Shown in pieces: positions 7,235 through 16,356 of a stretch of 64,000 bases of DNA. A program made the translations under genes and the position numbers. The notes below the pieces were generated by a model. The model saw only the letters and a list, made by a program, of their open reading frames with translations, was not told the origin of the DNA and did no database searches. Location of the stretch: NCBI RefSeq assembly GCF_000177535.2, contig NC_015673.1:124001-188000 (forward strand), in the 5' to 3' direction. This DNA comes from Corynebacterium resistens DSM 45100. Its GTDB lineage: Bacteria; Actinomycetota; Actinomycetes; Mycobacteriales; Mycobacteriaceae. Position 1 is the first letter of the stretch. Every line of letters begins with the position of its first letter.

Positions 7235-8740
7235 TTAGCCCTTCATGCTGCCCTTTTCTGCAAGGTTGATGTGGAACTGGAAAGCAGTCTTGAGGTCATG
7301 CGGGGTGTGCAGTGGATTACCTTCTGCAGTAGCACGCTCCATGTACTCCTCGAGCAGAGGGCGGTAATCAGGGTGTGCCACAGCAATCATCTTCTTCGCA
7401 CGCTCGCGGGGTGACAGGCCACGTAGATCTGCATAACCGTACTCAGTAATAAAGACCATCGTGTCGTGCTCGGTGTGGTCAATGTGAGAGGCAAAAGGAA
7501 CAATCGCAGAAATTGCTCCGTCCTTCGCTACCGATGGCGAAATGAAGGTGGAGAGGAAGGCGTTACGGGTGAAGTCGCCGGAACCGCCGATACCGTTCAT
7601 CATCTTGGAACCAGAAACATTGGTGGAGTTCACATTGCCGTACAGGTCCGCTTCCATCGCGCCATTGGATGCGATGAGCCCCATGCGGCGGATAACCTCT
7701 GGGCTATTTGAGATCTGCTGTGGACGCAGCACAATGTGCTCGCGGTATTTCTTCGCGTTCGCATTCATGCGTTCTGCTGCGTCAGGCGATAGAGCGAAGG
7801 AAGTAGCTGAGGCGACCGTCATCTTGCCTGCATCAATCAGATCCAGCATGCCATCCTGGATCACCTCGGTGTAGGCCTGAATGTTCTCAAACTTGGAGTC
7901 CAACAGCCCTGCCATCACAGCGTTGGGAACGTTACCCACACCCGACTGCATGATGTAGCCGTCGTAGGTCAACCGGCCCGCTTCAACCTCGCCTTCCAGA
8001 ACATCTAGGAAGTGCCCAGCAATCTTCTTGGAAACCTCATCAGCAGGCTTGAAGGGTGCGTTGCGGTCAGTAGCATCGGTTTTCACCACCGCAACGACCT
8101 TTTCCTTGTCTACCGGGATGTAGGTCTTGCCAATGCGATCGCCTGGGTTATTGATCGGGATTGGCGTGCGGTTCGGAAGCTTTGGAGTCATCCAAATGTC
8201 ATGCATGCCCTCAAGATCTGGGGACTGCCACTCGTTAACCTCAATAATGATTTTGTCGGCAGCTTCCATGAACTCAACGTTGTTGCCCACTGCAGACGAA
8301 GGCACAATGTGTCCATCTTCGGTGATGCGCACAGCCTCGATAATTGCTACATCGAACTTGCCGAAGAAGCCCTGCTCCACGAACATCCCCAGGTGAGACA
8401 GGTGAATATCCTGGTATTTAATCTCGCCAGAGTTAATCTGCTCACGAACGATTGGATCAGTAATGAATGGCGTGCGGTAGTTGATGGCGTGAGCCTCGGC
8501 CAACACTCCATCACAATCAGGGCCAGTGGAAGCACCAGTGAACATGTCGATGCGGAAATCATCGCCGCGATCGTGGGCTTCCTTGGCGCGCTTTGCTATA
8601 GCTGTCGGCAACCCCTTCGGGTAACCCGCACCGGTAAAGCCGGACATTCCGACACGATCACCGTTGTTGATGAATTCTGCTGCCTCGTCCGCGGACATAA
8701 CCTTGGACTTCAGCAGCTCGTTGCCGATGCGCTCGGACAT
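7235..8740 (-). CDS. actA: Succinyl-CoA:acetate CoA-transferase (acetyl-CoA hydrolase family)
   Basis: Family I CoA-transferase of 501 residues, close to the usual Cat1/ActA length. It moves CoA between acetyl-CoA and succinate (or the reverse) and can supply the succinyl-CoA to succinate step of the citrate cycle. Landmarks: GMSGFTGAGYPKGLPTAI near the N-terminus, GVGNVPNAVMAGL, and YTEVIQDGMLDLIDAGK with the Glu expected to form the glutamyl-CoA thioester; GGSGDFTRNAF and FITEYGYADLRG toward the C-terminus. ATG start with a strong AAGGAGGAAC site. In C. glutamicum sucCD lies near this position; here the tRNAs and IS elements occupy it. Confidence 0.9.
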   Translation of the reverse strand: MSERIGNELLKSKVMSADEAAEFINNGDRVGMSGFTGAGYPKGLPTAIAKRAKEAHDRGDDFRIDMFTGASTGPDCDGVLAEAHAINYRTPFITDPIVREQINSGEIKYQDIHLSHLGMFVEQGFFGKFDVAIIEAVRITEDGHIVPSSAVGNNVEFMEAADKIIIEVNEWQSPDLEGMHDIWMTPKLPNRTPIPINNPGDRIGKTYIPVDKEKVVAVVKTDATDRNAPFKPADEVSKKIAGHFLDVLEGEVEAGRLTYDGYIMQSGVGNVPNAVMAGLLDSKFENIQAYTEVIQDGMLDLIDAGKMTVASATSFALSPDAAERMNANAKKYREHIVLRPQQISNSPEVIRRMGLIASNGAMEADLYGNVNSTNVSGSKMMNGIGGSGDFTRNAFLSTFISPSVAKDGAISAIVPFASHIDHTEHDTMVFITEYGYADLRGLSPRERAKKMIAVAHPDYRPLLEEYMERATAEGNPLHTPHDLKTAFQFHINLAEKGSMKG

Positions 8741-9077
8741 CGTTCCTCCTTGAAGGTAGTTCTACTTCCGGTTTGCCATTCAAACCTTGTGTCAGGCTAA
8801 CGGCCATTGCTAATCAGGATCCCAGCGGGACCCAGCTTGGCGTCGAAGGTAAAGAACCCCCGGGGGCCAGTTATAGGTTTATAACTGCAGGTCAAAGGCC
8901 GTTGCTTTGCCACACCAGCCTACACTTGTGTGACGAGGATCGCCCATTTACACCATCCGTGAACATCACCATTAGTTGTGACCACAAGCCCGCTGACTCA
9001 CGCAAGTTCTCACACCGGCAGCGAGTTCACAATCATCAAGTTGGACTAGCGGGGGTAAAGGGTGTGACAATAACATC
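8741..9077. promoter_or_regulatory. Divergent intergenic region actA/dus with 8-4-8 inverted repeat
   Basis: No credible ORF in 337 bp. A perfect inverted repeat CAGTTATA-GGTT-TATAACTG lies at 8868-8887. On the minus strand its left arm contains TATAAC, which could be the actA -10 element, so the repeat may be an operator over that promoter. A CCCCCGGGGG block abuts it. The RamA/RamB link expected for acetate genes was not demonstrated. Confidence 0.4.
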
Positions 9078-10262
9078 GTGACTTCTACTCTCCCCCACCC
9101 CACAGTTGACGAACGTGGCGAAGCGCTGCGCATCGGTTCGCTACGCCTTAATAGCCCAGTCGTCCTTGCCCCAATGGCAGGCATCACCAACGTGGCTTTC
9201 CGCACTCTGTGCCGCGAACAGGAGCGGGAGAAGATTGGTAGCGTTTCGGGACTCTACGTGTGCGAGATGGTGACCGCGCGCGCCCTCGTTGAGCGCAACC
9301 CTAAAACCTTGCACATGACCACGTTCGGCCCTGACGAGCAGCCCCGTAGTTTGCAGCTGTACACCACTGACCCGAAGTACACCTACGAAGCAGCAAAGAT
9401 GATCGTCGATGAAAACATGGCTGATCACATCGACATGAACTTTGGTTGCCCGGTTCCCAAAGTAACCCGTCGTGGTGGTGGCTCCGCGCTACCGTACAAA
9501 CGTCGCTTGTTCGGAAACATTGTGGCTGCAGCGGTGAAAGCTACTGAGGGGACAGACATCCCCGTAACCGTGAAGTTTCGCGTAGGCATTGACGATGAGC
9601 ACCACACTCATCTCGATGCTGGCCGCATCGCAGCAGACGAAGGCGCAGCCGCGGTAGCTCTGCACGCCCGCACCGCAGCGCAGCGCTATTCCGGCGATGC
9701 TAACTGGGATGAAATCACGCGCTTGGTAGAGCACATGGACGGTCGTGTTCCAGTGCTGGGCAATGGCGATATTTTCAAGGCAACCGATGCTCGCGCCATG
9801 ATGGATCGAACAGGCTGCGATGGCGTTGTCGTCGGACGAGGTTGCTTGGGGCGGCCCTGGCTATTCGCAGAGCTCGCAGCAGAACTGCAGGGATTGCCAG
9901 TTCCCGCCCCGCCTACGTTGGGGGAAGTAGCGCGCATCGTCTTGCGCCACGCAGAACTACTGGCGGAACATGATGGCGAGTTCAAGGCTTGCCGCGATAT
10001 GCGCAAACACATGACGTGGTACATGCGCGGATTCCCGGCTGGTGGTGAAATTCGCCGCACACTTGCCACCATCGAATCCTTGGCTGATCTACGCGCCGCT
10101 CTAGATCCGATTTGGGAGTCCAGCGCCCTTGCGGATGACGCCGACGGCCCCCGCGGGCGCCAAGGATCCCCGGCCAAGGTATTGCTTCCCGAGGGCTGGT
10201 TGGACGATCCCGAGGACGATACTGTCCCAGATGGGGCCGAGATCATGCACAGCGGGGGTTGA
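9078..10262 (+). CDS. dus: tRNA-dihydrouridine synthase
   Basis: Flavoenzyme that reduces uridines in the tRNA D-loop with NADPH. 394 residues. TIM-barrel landmarks: PVVLAPMAGITNVAFRTLC (FMN site), MNFGCPVPKVTRRGGGSAL with the catalytic Cys, PVTVKFRVGI, ALHARTAAQRYSGDANWDEI, LGNGDIF and GVVVGRGCLGRPWLF. GTG start giving MTSTLPHP; AAAGGG lies rather far upstream (about 20 bp), so a slightly different start is possible. phoU follows after 19 bp, as I recall from C. glutamicum. Confidence 0.93.
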   Translation: MTSTLPHPTVDERGEALRIGSLRLNSPVVLAPMAGITNVAFRTLCREQEREKIGSVSGLYVCEMVTARALVERNPKTLHMTTFGPDEQPRSLQLYTTDPKYTYEAAKMIVDENMADHIDMNFGCPVPKVTRRGGGSALPYKRRLFGNIVAAAVKATEGTDIPVTVKFRVGIDDEHHTHLDAGRIAADEGAAAVALHARTAAQRYSGDANWDEITRLVEHMDGRVPVLGNGDIFKATDARAMMDRTGCDGVVVGRGCLGRPWLFAELAAELQGLPVPAPPTLGEVARIVLRHAELLAEHDGEFKACRDMRKHMTWYMRGFPAGGEIRRTLATIESLADLRAALDPIWESSALADDADGPRGRQGSPAKVLLPEGWLDDPEDDTVPDGAEIMHSGG

Positions 10263-10281
10263 GTCACTACACTCATTACTC

Positions 10282-11016
10282 ATGCGCCACGCTTATCGCG
10301 AGCAGCTTGACATGCTCATCCACGACCTGCTTCAGATGGCCGATTTCACCAAGCACGCAATGGAATCCTCCACTGAAGCGTTGCTGACCGCCAACCTCAA
10401 GCTGGCGGAGGAAGTCGTCGATAGCATCGAGGTGATCGAAAAACGGCGCAACGAAGCTTCTGAGAAGGCTTTCGATATTCTGCTGCTGCAAAGTCCTCTT
10501 GCCCGGGAACTGCGCCTAGTGGTTGCAGCCATTTCCATCGTGGACAACCTCACCCGCATGGGCACGCTTGCTATCCACGTGGCTAAGATCGCCCGTCGGC
10601 GCCACCCTGAAGTGGCAGTTCCCGAACCACTTCGTGGATACATCTCTGAAATGTCGCGTCTGGGTCTAAAAGCAGCCAGCAAGGTGCACGACATTCTGAC
10701 TTCTGCCGATCCAGATGAAGCTCTCGAGCTTTTGACCGATGACGATGCCGTGGATGATATCCACCAGCATCTGTTCCTCCTCACAACCCAGCGCGAATGG
10801 CCCTATTCTGTGCGCGAAGCGGTCGATCTGACATTGCTCTCGCGCTACTACGAACGCTTTTCGGATCATGCGGTTACCATCGGCGAGCGAATGGTTTACC
10901 TTGCGACGGGCATGAACTCAGAAGAGTACAGCGAGTCGATTCTAGAGAAGCAGGCCGAGGACGAAATCCGTGCAAAGTTCAAGGAAGTCGCCCGCCGCTA
11001 CGATTCCACATTCTGA
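10282..11016 (+). CDS. phoU: Phosphate transport regulator PhoU
   Basis: 244-residue all-helical cytoplasmic protein made of two related three-helix bundles, each with the acidic E/DxxxD metal-binding pattern (VVDSIEVIEKRRNEASEKAFDILL and DDDAVDDIHQHLFL). PhoU links the Pst transporter to the sensor kinase of the phosphate two-component system. Start at MRHAYREQLDML; an open frame runs 51 codons further upstream but lies inside dus and was rejected. It converges on the pst operon across a gluconokinase gene. Confidence 0.92.
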   Translation: MRHAYREQLDMLIHDLLQMADFTKHAMESSTEALLTANLKLAEEVVDSIEVIEKRRNEASEKAFDILLLQSPLARELRLVVAAISIVDNLTRMGTLAIHVAKIARRRHPEVAVPEPLRGYISEMSRLGLKAASKVHDILTSADPDEALELLTDDDAVDDIHQHLFLLTTQREWPYSVREAVDLTLLSRYYERFSDHAVTIGERMVYLATGMNSEEYSESILEKQAEDEIRAKFKEVARRYDSTF

Positions 11017-11047
11017 CGTTCGCGGGTTTTCGCGCTGGCGTTGCCAG

Positions 11048-11569
11048 CTAGGAATACGCTCGATGTGCGAACTTCGCTGCGGCAAGGGCATCCTCCAGTA
11101 ACTCGTCCACCGGACGATCAATATCCAGTTGGATCCCTCGTTCGTCTGCCTCGAGGCGTCGTAAAATAGCCAGCTGCTCATCCAAGAGCTCTCGTGGCAT
11201 GTCTTCCCCCACCCGCCGGCGCATCCGGTCGGCCAGCACGTCCTCGGTGCCATAAGGGTGAACGTAGAAGACCACGCCTTCAGCTTGATTCAGAACTTCA
11301 CGGTGCTCTTTCCGTAGGGCGGTGCAAGCAACGATGGTGTTCTTGCTTTCGGCGGCCCGCTCAGTCATCCAATCCCGCACACTCCCCAGCCAGTCGATGC
11401 GTTTTTCCTCGCTGGGTAACTTCCCTCCCTGCAAGATCTCCATGTCCGCTTCTGGGTGCAAATCATCGGCTTCCAGCAACTCCCAGCCGGTTCGCTCAGC
11501 CATCTTCCGAGCAAGGGTGGTTTTGCCACTGCCACTGACACCCATCAGCACCACATGCAAACTCGACAT
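11048..11569 (-). CDS. gntK: Gluconokinase
   Basis: Phosphorylates gluconate to 6-phosphogluconate, which enters the pentose phosphate pathway. 173 residues, normal for GntK of the shikimate-kinase-like fold. Walker A GVSGSGKTT at residues 10-18, gluconate-binding EADDLHPEADME..LQGGKLPSEEKRIDWL, and the helical lid DRMRRRVGEDMPRELLDEQLAILRRLE. Start ATG. It stands alone between phoU and pstB and is not obviously part of the phosphate genes. Confidence 0.92.
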   Translation of the reverse strand: MSSLHVVLMGVSGSGKTTLARKMAERTGWELLEADDLHPEADMEILQGGKLPSEEKRIDWLGSVRDWMTERAAESKNTIVACTALRKEHREVLNQAEGVVFYVHPYGTEDVLADRMRRRVGEDMPRELLDEQLAILRRLEADERGIQLDIDRPVDELLEDALAAAKFAHRAYS

Positions 11570-11660
11570 ACTCGTGCGCTCCTCTCGCGGCGATTGGGGA
11601 ACTATTGCCCTTCTTACCTCCAGTATGCCTGCAATAGGAGATTTCTTTTACACCGACGCC

Positions 11661-11702
11661 AAAGTGGCGGGGAGCCGGCTTACGCCAACTCCCCGCCACT
11701 TT
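11661..11702 (-). terminator. Terminator of the pst operon
   Basis: 13-bp perfect stem AAAGTGGCGGGGA and its complement with a 16-nt loop, 38 bp beyond the pstB stop. The left arm itself supplies A/T bases next to the stem, as in many bacterial terminators. Confidence 0.75.
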
Positions 11703-11740
11703 GTTGCCACACATTGCCCGACTAATGGGCTGACATGGGC

Positions 11741-12517
11741 TTATCCGAAACGACCGGAGATGTAGTCTTCAGTTTCCTTCTTATCTGGGTTTTCGAAGAT
11801 CTTCTTGGTAGGACCAACCTCAACGAGGTGGCCAGGCTTACCAGTGGCTTCGAGGGAGTAGAACGCAGTCTGATCGGAAACGCGGGTTGCCTGCTGCATG
11901 TTGTGAGTCACGATGACGATCGTGAACTTTTCCTTCAGTTCGTGGATCAGGTCCTCAACTGCCAGGGTGGAGATTGGGTCCAGAGCCGAGCAGGGCTCAT
12001 CCATCAGCAGAACTTCTGGCTCAACAGCGATCGCGCGAGCGATGCACAGACGCTGCTGCTGGCCACCCGATAGGCCGCCACCCGGCTTATCGAGACGATC
12101 CTTTACCTCGTCCCACAAGTTGGCGCCACGAAGGGCCTTTTCAGCAACCTCGCGAAGCTTCTTGCGGTTCTTCTCGCCGGAGAGCTTTAGACCCGCAACC
12201 ACGTTCTCCTCGATGGACATGGTTGGGAATGGGTTAGCCTTCTGGAACACCATGCCGATGGTGTTGCGAACAGCTACCGGGTCAATCTTTGGTCCGTAGA
12301 TGTCCTCCCCGTCCAGCAGGATCTCTCCCTTGACGCTGGCACCAGGAATAACTTCGTGCATACGGTTTAGGGTGCGCAACACGGTGGACTTGCCACAGCC
12401 GGATGGGCCGATGAAAGCGGTCACAGCGCGTGGTGGGATGTTAAGGTTCACATTCTGTACAGCGTGGAAGTCGCCATAGTAGATGTTTACGTCCTTGAGG
12501 TCAAGGCGCTTGGCCAT
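11741..12517 (-). CDS. pstB: Phosphate ABC transporter ATP-binding protein PstB
   Basis: 258-residue ABC ATPase that powers high-affinity phosphate uptake. Walker [11 protein letters not shown]-loop VFQKANPFP, signature LSGGQQQR, Walker [14 protein letters not shown], switch His in VTHNMQQA. The KANPFPMSI-like segment is typical of PstB. ATG start, with GGAGAAC nearby. Last gene of the pstSCAB operon; 115 bp separate it from pstA. Confidence 0.96.
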   Translation of the reverse strand: MAKRLDLKDVNIYYGDFHAVQNVNLNIPPRAVTAFIGPSGCGKSTVLRTLNRMHEVIPGASVKGEILLDGEDIYGPKIDPVAVRNTIGMVFQKANPFPTMSIEENVVAGLKLSGEKNRKKLREVAEKALRGANLWDEVKDRLDKPGGGLSGGQQQRLCIARAIAVEPEVLLMDEPCSALDPISTLAVEDLIHELKEKFTIVIVTHNMQQATRVSDQTAFYSLEATGKPGHLVEVGPTKKIFENPDKKETEDYISGRFG

Positions 12518-12632
12518 GAGGTTCTCCTAGGTAGTGGATTGCCCCCATTGCTCAGTTCCGTTTACTGAGCTTTCAGTTGGGGTCTTTTTGTGTTTCAGGT
12601 ATCGAGTTAGAAGAGTGGTCTGCGTTGGCCGT

Positions 12633-13547
12633 CTAGACCTTGACAGAGAAGCGCTTGGAAATCAGGCGTGCGCCCAGCATCAGGATTGCCACCAGTAGCA
12701 CCAGGGTGAAAGCAGCACCCCACATGCGGTCGATCACGTTCTGGTTGGTACCAGCTTGGTACATCTGCAGCATGAACAGTGGCAGGGAGTTCTGGTTGCC
12801 CTCGAAGACGTTCCAGTTGATTGCTGGGGTTGCGCCCACAAGGATCAGCACTGGGGCGGATTCACCCATGACGCGGGCTACCGCGAGCATGACACCGGTG
12901 ACAATGCCGGACAGTGCCGTCGGCAGAACAATCTTGAAGATGGTCTTCCACTTAGGCACACCGAGGGCGTAGGAAGCCTCGCGTAGATCCATTGGAACGA
13001 TGCGCAGCATTTCCTCTGTGTTACGAACGATAATTGGAATCATCAATAGCACCAAGGCAATGGCGACGGCGAAGCCGGAACGATCGAACCCGAACATGGT
13101 GATCCACATCGCATAGACGAACAGCGCGGCCACGATGGAAGGAACGCCGGTGAGAATGTCCACCATGAAAGTGGTGATGCGGCCAAGGAAGTTACCGTTG
13201 GAGTATTCCACGAGGTAGACCGCGGTGAAGACACCGATTGGAACAGACAGCAGGGAGGTAACTAATACCTGGGTCAAGGTACCGATGATGGCGTGAGAAA
13301 TGCCACCACCTGGCTTGGAGTTCGGTTGACCAGCCATGTCGAAGGCCCACCAGTTGGAATCCAATACCACTGGCAATCCCTTGATAACCACATTGGCAAT
13401 CACCCAGACCAGGGGCGCCAAAGCGAGGGCCATGGTGAAATAAATCAGCCCAGTTGCGATTTTATCTTTAGCCTTGCGGCCACCCGAGATTCCGCTGAGA
13501 AGCTGGGTGGAAGCGCCGGCTGGAGATTCGGTTACAGCGTGAGACAT
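12633..13547 (-). CDS. pstA: Phosphate ABC transporter permease PstA
   Basis: 304-residue inner-membrane permease with six predicted helices, the first at about residues 33-55. EAA loop REASYALGVPKWKTIFKIVLPTALSGIVTGVMLAVARVMGESAP contacts PstB. I chose the ATG for MSHAVTES because AGGAA lies 8 bp upstream; the 16 extra upstream codons overlap pstC. It forms the channel with PstC, which ends 10 bp before the start. Confidence 0.95.
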   Translation of the reverse strand: MSHAVTESPAGASTQLLSGISGGRKAKDKIATGLIYFTMALALAPLVWVIANVVIKGLPVVLDSNWWAFDMAGQPNSKPGGGISHAIIGTLTQVLVTSLLSVPIGVFTAVYLVEYSNGNFLGRITTFMVDILTGVPSIVAALFVYAMWITMFGFDRSGFAVAIALVLLMIPIIVRNTEEMLRIVPMDLREASYALGVPKWKTIFKIVLPTALSGIVTGVMLAVARVMGESAPVLILVGATPAINWNVFEGNQNSLPLFMLQMYQAGTNQNVIDRMWGAAFTLVLLVAILMLGARLISKRFSVKV

Positions 13548-13557
13548 ATCAGGGTTC

Positions 13558-14625
13558 CTAACTCTTCTTCGCCACAACCGCGCGCGCTGCTGCATTGACC
13601 AAGAAGGTCAAGACGAACAGCACAAGACCAGCAGCGATGTACGCACCAGCCTTGAGGTTGTCGTTGAACTCGGGGGCAGCGTTAGCAATGGCCGTCGCGA
13701 AGGTTGTACCGCCGTCCATCAAAGAGCCTCGGAAGCCTGGTGCCGAAGCGATAACCATGTACAGCGCCATCGTCTCGCCCAGTGCGCGACCGAGACCAAG
13801 CATTGCGCCAGAGATGTAGCCGGAAAGACCGAATGGCAGGACGGTCATCTTGATGACTTCCCAGCGGGTGGCACCCAGAGCAAGGGCCGCTTCAATTTGG
13901 CCACGAGGAGTCTGTACAAAGACCTCGCGGGCAGTAGCAGCAATCACTGGAAGGATCATGATGGCCAGCACGATGCCACCGGTGAACACGTTACGGCTGG
14001 TGGAAAGTGGTGGTGAGGTTCCATCCTGGAAGTTGAAGAGGAAGAATCCACCAAGGTTTGTAGTGAGCCACTCGTAGAATCCCCCCAAGCTTGGACCGAG
14101 GATCTGCATACCCCAAATACCGAACACGATAGAAGGAACTGCAGCCAGCAAGTCGACCAAGAAACCGAGGGGTTTGATTAGTCGCTTAGGGCAGTAATTG
14201 GATAGGAAGATTGCCACACCGAGGGCGATTGGCATCGCGATGATGAGGGCCAAGAGCGATACTAGGACGGTGGTGAAGAACAAGTTCGGAATACCGAACT
14301 GCATCCAGCCACCATCATTGACGGTGTAGTTAGTATCCCAGCGATCGCCATAGGTGAAGAAGCTGCCGAGCCCATCGCGTAGTCGTCCCAAGGCAGGGGC
14401 TGCGCGCCAGATCAGGAACAGGCCGATCAGGGCGATCATTAGAGTGATCAGAATAGACGAGGTTTTCGCAAGAGTTTCGAAAATCACGTCACCGGGGCGC
14501 TTAACATGCGATCCTCCGGCACGCTGGCTGTTGTCATCCGGAGCTTGGAGGTCGCCATGCCCCTGAGCTTCGGCCTCAACAGCCTGAGGTTCGCGATCAA
14601 CCTCAATTTTATTGGCGTGTGCCAT
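13558..14625 (-). CDS. pstC: Phosphate ABC transporter permease PstC
   Basis: 355-residue permease with six predicted membrane helices. A hydrophilic N-terminal tail of about 55 residues precedes the first helix (ILITLMIALIGLFLIW). EAA loop IEAALALGATRWEVIKMTVLPFGLSGYISGAMLGLGRALGET. ATG start. It pairs with PstA. The 166-bp gap from pstS contains paired RNA structures that could lower pstCAB expression relative to pstS. Confidence 0.95.
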   Translation of the reverse strand: MAHANKIEVDREPQAVEAEAQGHGDLQAPDDNSQRAGGSHVKRPGDVIFETLAKTSSILITLMIALIGLFLIWRAAPALGRLRDGLGSFFTYGDRWDTNYTVNDGGWMQFGIPNLFFTTVLVSLLALIIAMPIALGVAIFLSNYCPKRLIKPLGFLVDLLAAVPSIVFGIWGMQILGPSLGGFYEWLTTNLGGFFLFNFQDGTSPPLSTSRNVFTGGIVLAIMILPVIAATAREVFVQTPRGQIEAALALGATRWEVIKMTVLPFGLSGYISGAMLGLGRALGETMALYMVIASAPGFRGSLMDGGTTFATAIANAAPEFNDNLKAGAYIAAGLVLFVLTFLVNAAARAVVAKKS

Positions 14626-14682
14626 GAAAGTGGGTCCTTAAGATAATTAGGAAAATTCTTTAAAGCCTATTTCGCACCAAGA

Positions 14683-14775
14683 CCCCCAATCGACCATTTC
14701 GAGTGGGGGGCTAGGTTGTGAGCACTTGGCGCTTAATTGTGTTGCAACTACTTCCGAGTGCTCACCCGAAGTAGT
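14683..14775 (-). ncRNA. Structured pstS-pstC intergenic RNA
   Basis: Three pairings on the pst transcript. Hairpin A is formed by 14747-14754 with 14768-14775 (ACTACTTC/GAAGTAGT). Its loop (14757-14765, AGTGCTCAC) is the exact complement of 14718-14726, giving a 9-bp second pairing that would form a pseudoknot or an alternative fold. A third hairpin (14683-14688 with 14705-14710, CCCCCA/TGGGGG, plus TCGA inside) follows. No long T tract is present, so this is not a simple terminator. A role in differential pstS/pstC expression is inferred. Confidence 0.45.
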
Positions 14776-14791
14776 AACCCGAGGAGGGAAG

Positions 14792-15895
14792 TTACTTCAG
14801 AGCACCAACAGCGGTCTCGAGCTTCTTCTTGAAGTCACCCTCAACTGGAATGTAGCCCTCGTCGCCGAGCTTCTCCTGGTTTTCCAGGATGGTGTACATG
14901 AAGTTCTTGACCAGACCAGCAACGTTGTCGTCGTAGCCTGCGGAGCAAACGATCTCGTAGGTGGTCAGAGCCAGTGGGTACTCGCCGTCACCCTTCTGTG
15001 CGAACAGTGCCTTGGAGTCAACAACCAAGTCGTTGCCCTTGCCCTTGAACTTAACGTTCTCCAGAGCCTTGTTGACGGATTCCTTGTTCAGCTCAACTGG
15101 GCCTGCGCCGAAGTCGATCTTGGCAGCCTTGACCTTGTCGTTGTCCTTAACGAAGCCAGCCTCAACGTAGGTGATGCCGCCGTCGGTCTTCTCAACCTCG
15201 CCAGCCACACCGGTGGAGCCCTTAACACCCGAGCCAACCTTGGTTGGGAAAGCCTTGCCTTCTCCATCCCAGTCGCCGGTGGAGGCCTTCAGGAACTTCT
15301 GGAAGTTATCAGAGGTGCCGGACTCTTCAGAGCGGTAGAAGACGGAGATCTGCTTGTCTGGCAGCTTTGCGCCTTCGTTCTCCTTGGCGATTGCTGGGTC
15401 GTTCCAGTTCTTGATTTCGCCCTTGAAGATCTTGGCAACGGTCTTGGTGGACAGGTTCAGGGAATCAACACCCTCGAGGTGGTACGCCACAGCCACTGGG
15501 CCAACAACCATTGGGAGGTGCCATGCATCGTTGCCCTTACAACGCTTCTTAGCGGCGTCGACCTGGTCATCCTTCAGTGCGGAGTCGGAACCAGCGAAGT
15601 CAACCTGGCCGGAAACGAACTGGGTCTGGCCTGCGCCAGAGCCGGTGGAGTTGTAGGCCAAGGTGTTGCCAGCCTCAGAGAAAGCTGGGCCGAACACGTT
15701 CTCCATAGCATTCTGCTGGGAGCTCGCACCCTCGCCCTTCAGCTCACCCTTGGCGTCAGTCATCTGGTACTTGCTCTCGCCCTTGGAGCCGCCCTCAGAA
15801 CCGCCCTTGTCTGCAGAAGAGCAGGCAGTCAGGATCAGGGATCCAGCCATAAGAGCTGCAGCTGCAGCGGTAGCACGCTTGTTAGTGAAGGTCAC
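14792..15895 (-). CDS. pstS: Phosphate-binding lipoprotein PstS
   Basis: 367-residue extracellular phosphate receptor anchored by a lipobox: signal helix TAAAAALMAGSLILTACSS, cysteine after LTA. Phosphate-binding segments include GEGASSQQNAMENVF, YNSTGSGAGQTQFVSGQVDFAGSDSAL and FYRSEESGTSDNFQKFL. The start is taken as GTG (VTFTNKRA) because GGAGGAAT is 7 bp upstream; a further 11 upstream codons would run through that site. First gene of the pst operon and probably the target of phosphate-starvation control. Confidence 0.95.
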   Translation of the reverse strand: MTFTNKRATAAAAALMAGSLILTACSSADKGGSEGGSKGESKYQMTDAKGELKGEGASSQQNAMENVFGPAFSEAGNTLAYNSTGSGAGQTQFVSGQVDFAGSDSALKDDQVDAAKKRCKGNDAWHLPMVVGPVAVAYHLEGVDSLNLSTKTVAKIFKGEIKNWNDPAIAKENEGAKLPDKQISVFYRSEESGTSDNFQKFLKASTGDWDGEGKAFPTKVGSGVKGSTGVAGEVEKTDGGITYVEAGFVKDNDKVKAAKIDFGAGPVELNKESVNKALENVKFKGKGNDLVVDSKALFAQKGDGEYPLALTTYEIVCSAGYDDNVAGLVKNFMYTILENQEKLGDEGYIPVEGDFKKKLETAVGALK

Positions 15896-16356
15896 GTTAC
15901 ATTCCTCCGAATATCGGTCTTGTGACAACAGTGTGGATCGAAATATGCACGAAACTTTCCCAGTTCTCGCAAGCTGTATAGCCTCGGTCGAGCTTTAACC
16001 GACGTTGTGCGCAGCCCACCTCACAGGTGTTTGTGCTTCGGTTGAGAATCTAACGAGCGCCCATGGACTGCAGGAGCCCTAGAGGTTAAATCTGCGTTAA
16101 CTCCCGCATATACACTGGTCAATGTAATAAGATTCCATGGCATTAACCTTGGATTTAGCTTGGAAAGCACACCACCCCACTACCCCCACCTCCTATAACT
16201 AGCCGGTTTATTTACCTAAAATTAACCTCATGCTTCACGGGAATACGCTTTCCCACCCCAGATCACAGCTTCCAACGGCCCCACGGCGGGGACAACAGTC
16301 ACTCCCCTGCTGGGATCGTCCCACCACCCAACCATTACCCCGCATTGACACATGGT
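15896..16356 (-). promoter_or_regulatory. pstS upstream regulatory region
   Basis: 461 bp with no credible gene. A TATACA element lies at 15975-15980 on the minus strand without a good -35 match, as expected for an activator-dependent promoter. The motif GGTTAA or its complement occurs four times (15995-16000, 16084-16089, 16144-16148 region, 16223-16227 region). CCTGTGAG, similar to half of the C. glutamicum PhoR box as I recall it, lies at 16020-16027 on the minus strand. Candidate PhoR-binding region. Confidence 0.4.

Noticed and set aside
10129..10281. Longer PhoU with 51 extra N-terminal residues
   Set aside because: The extension overlaps dus in another frame, has no family similarity, and the ATG at 10282 gives the normal PhoU start.
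14726..15925. Long plus-strand ORF across pstS
   Set aside because: It is the antisense shadow of the strongly conserved pstS gene.
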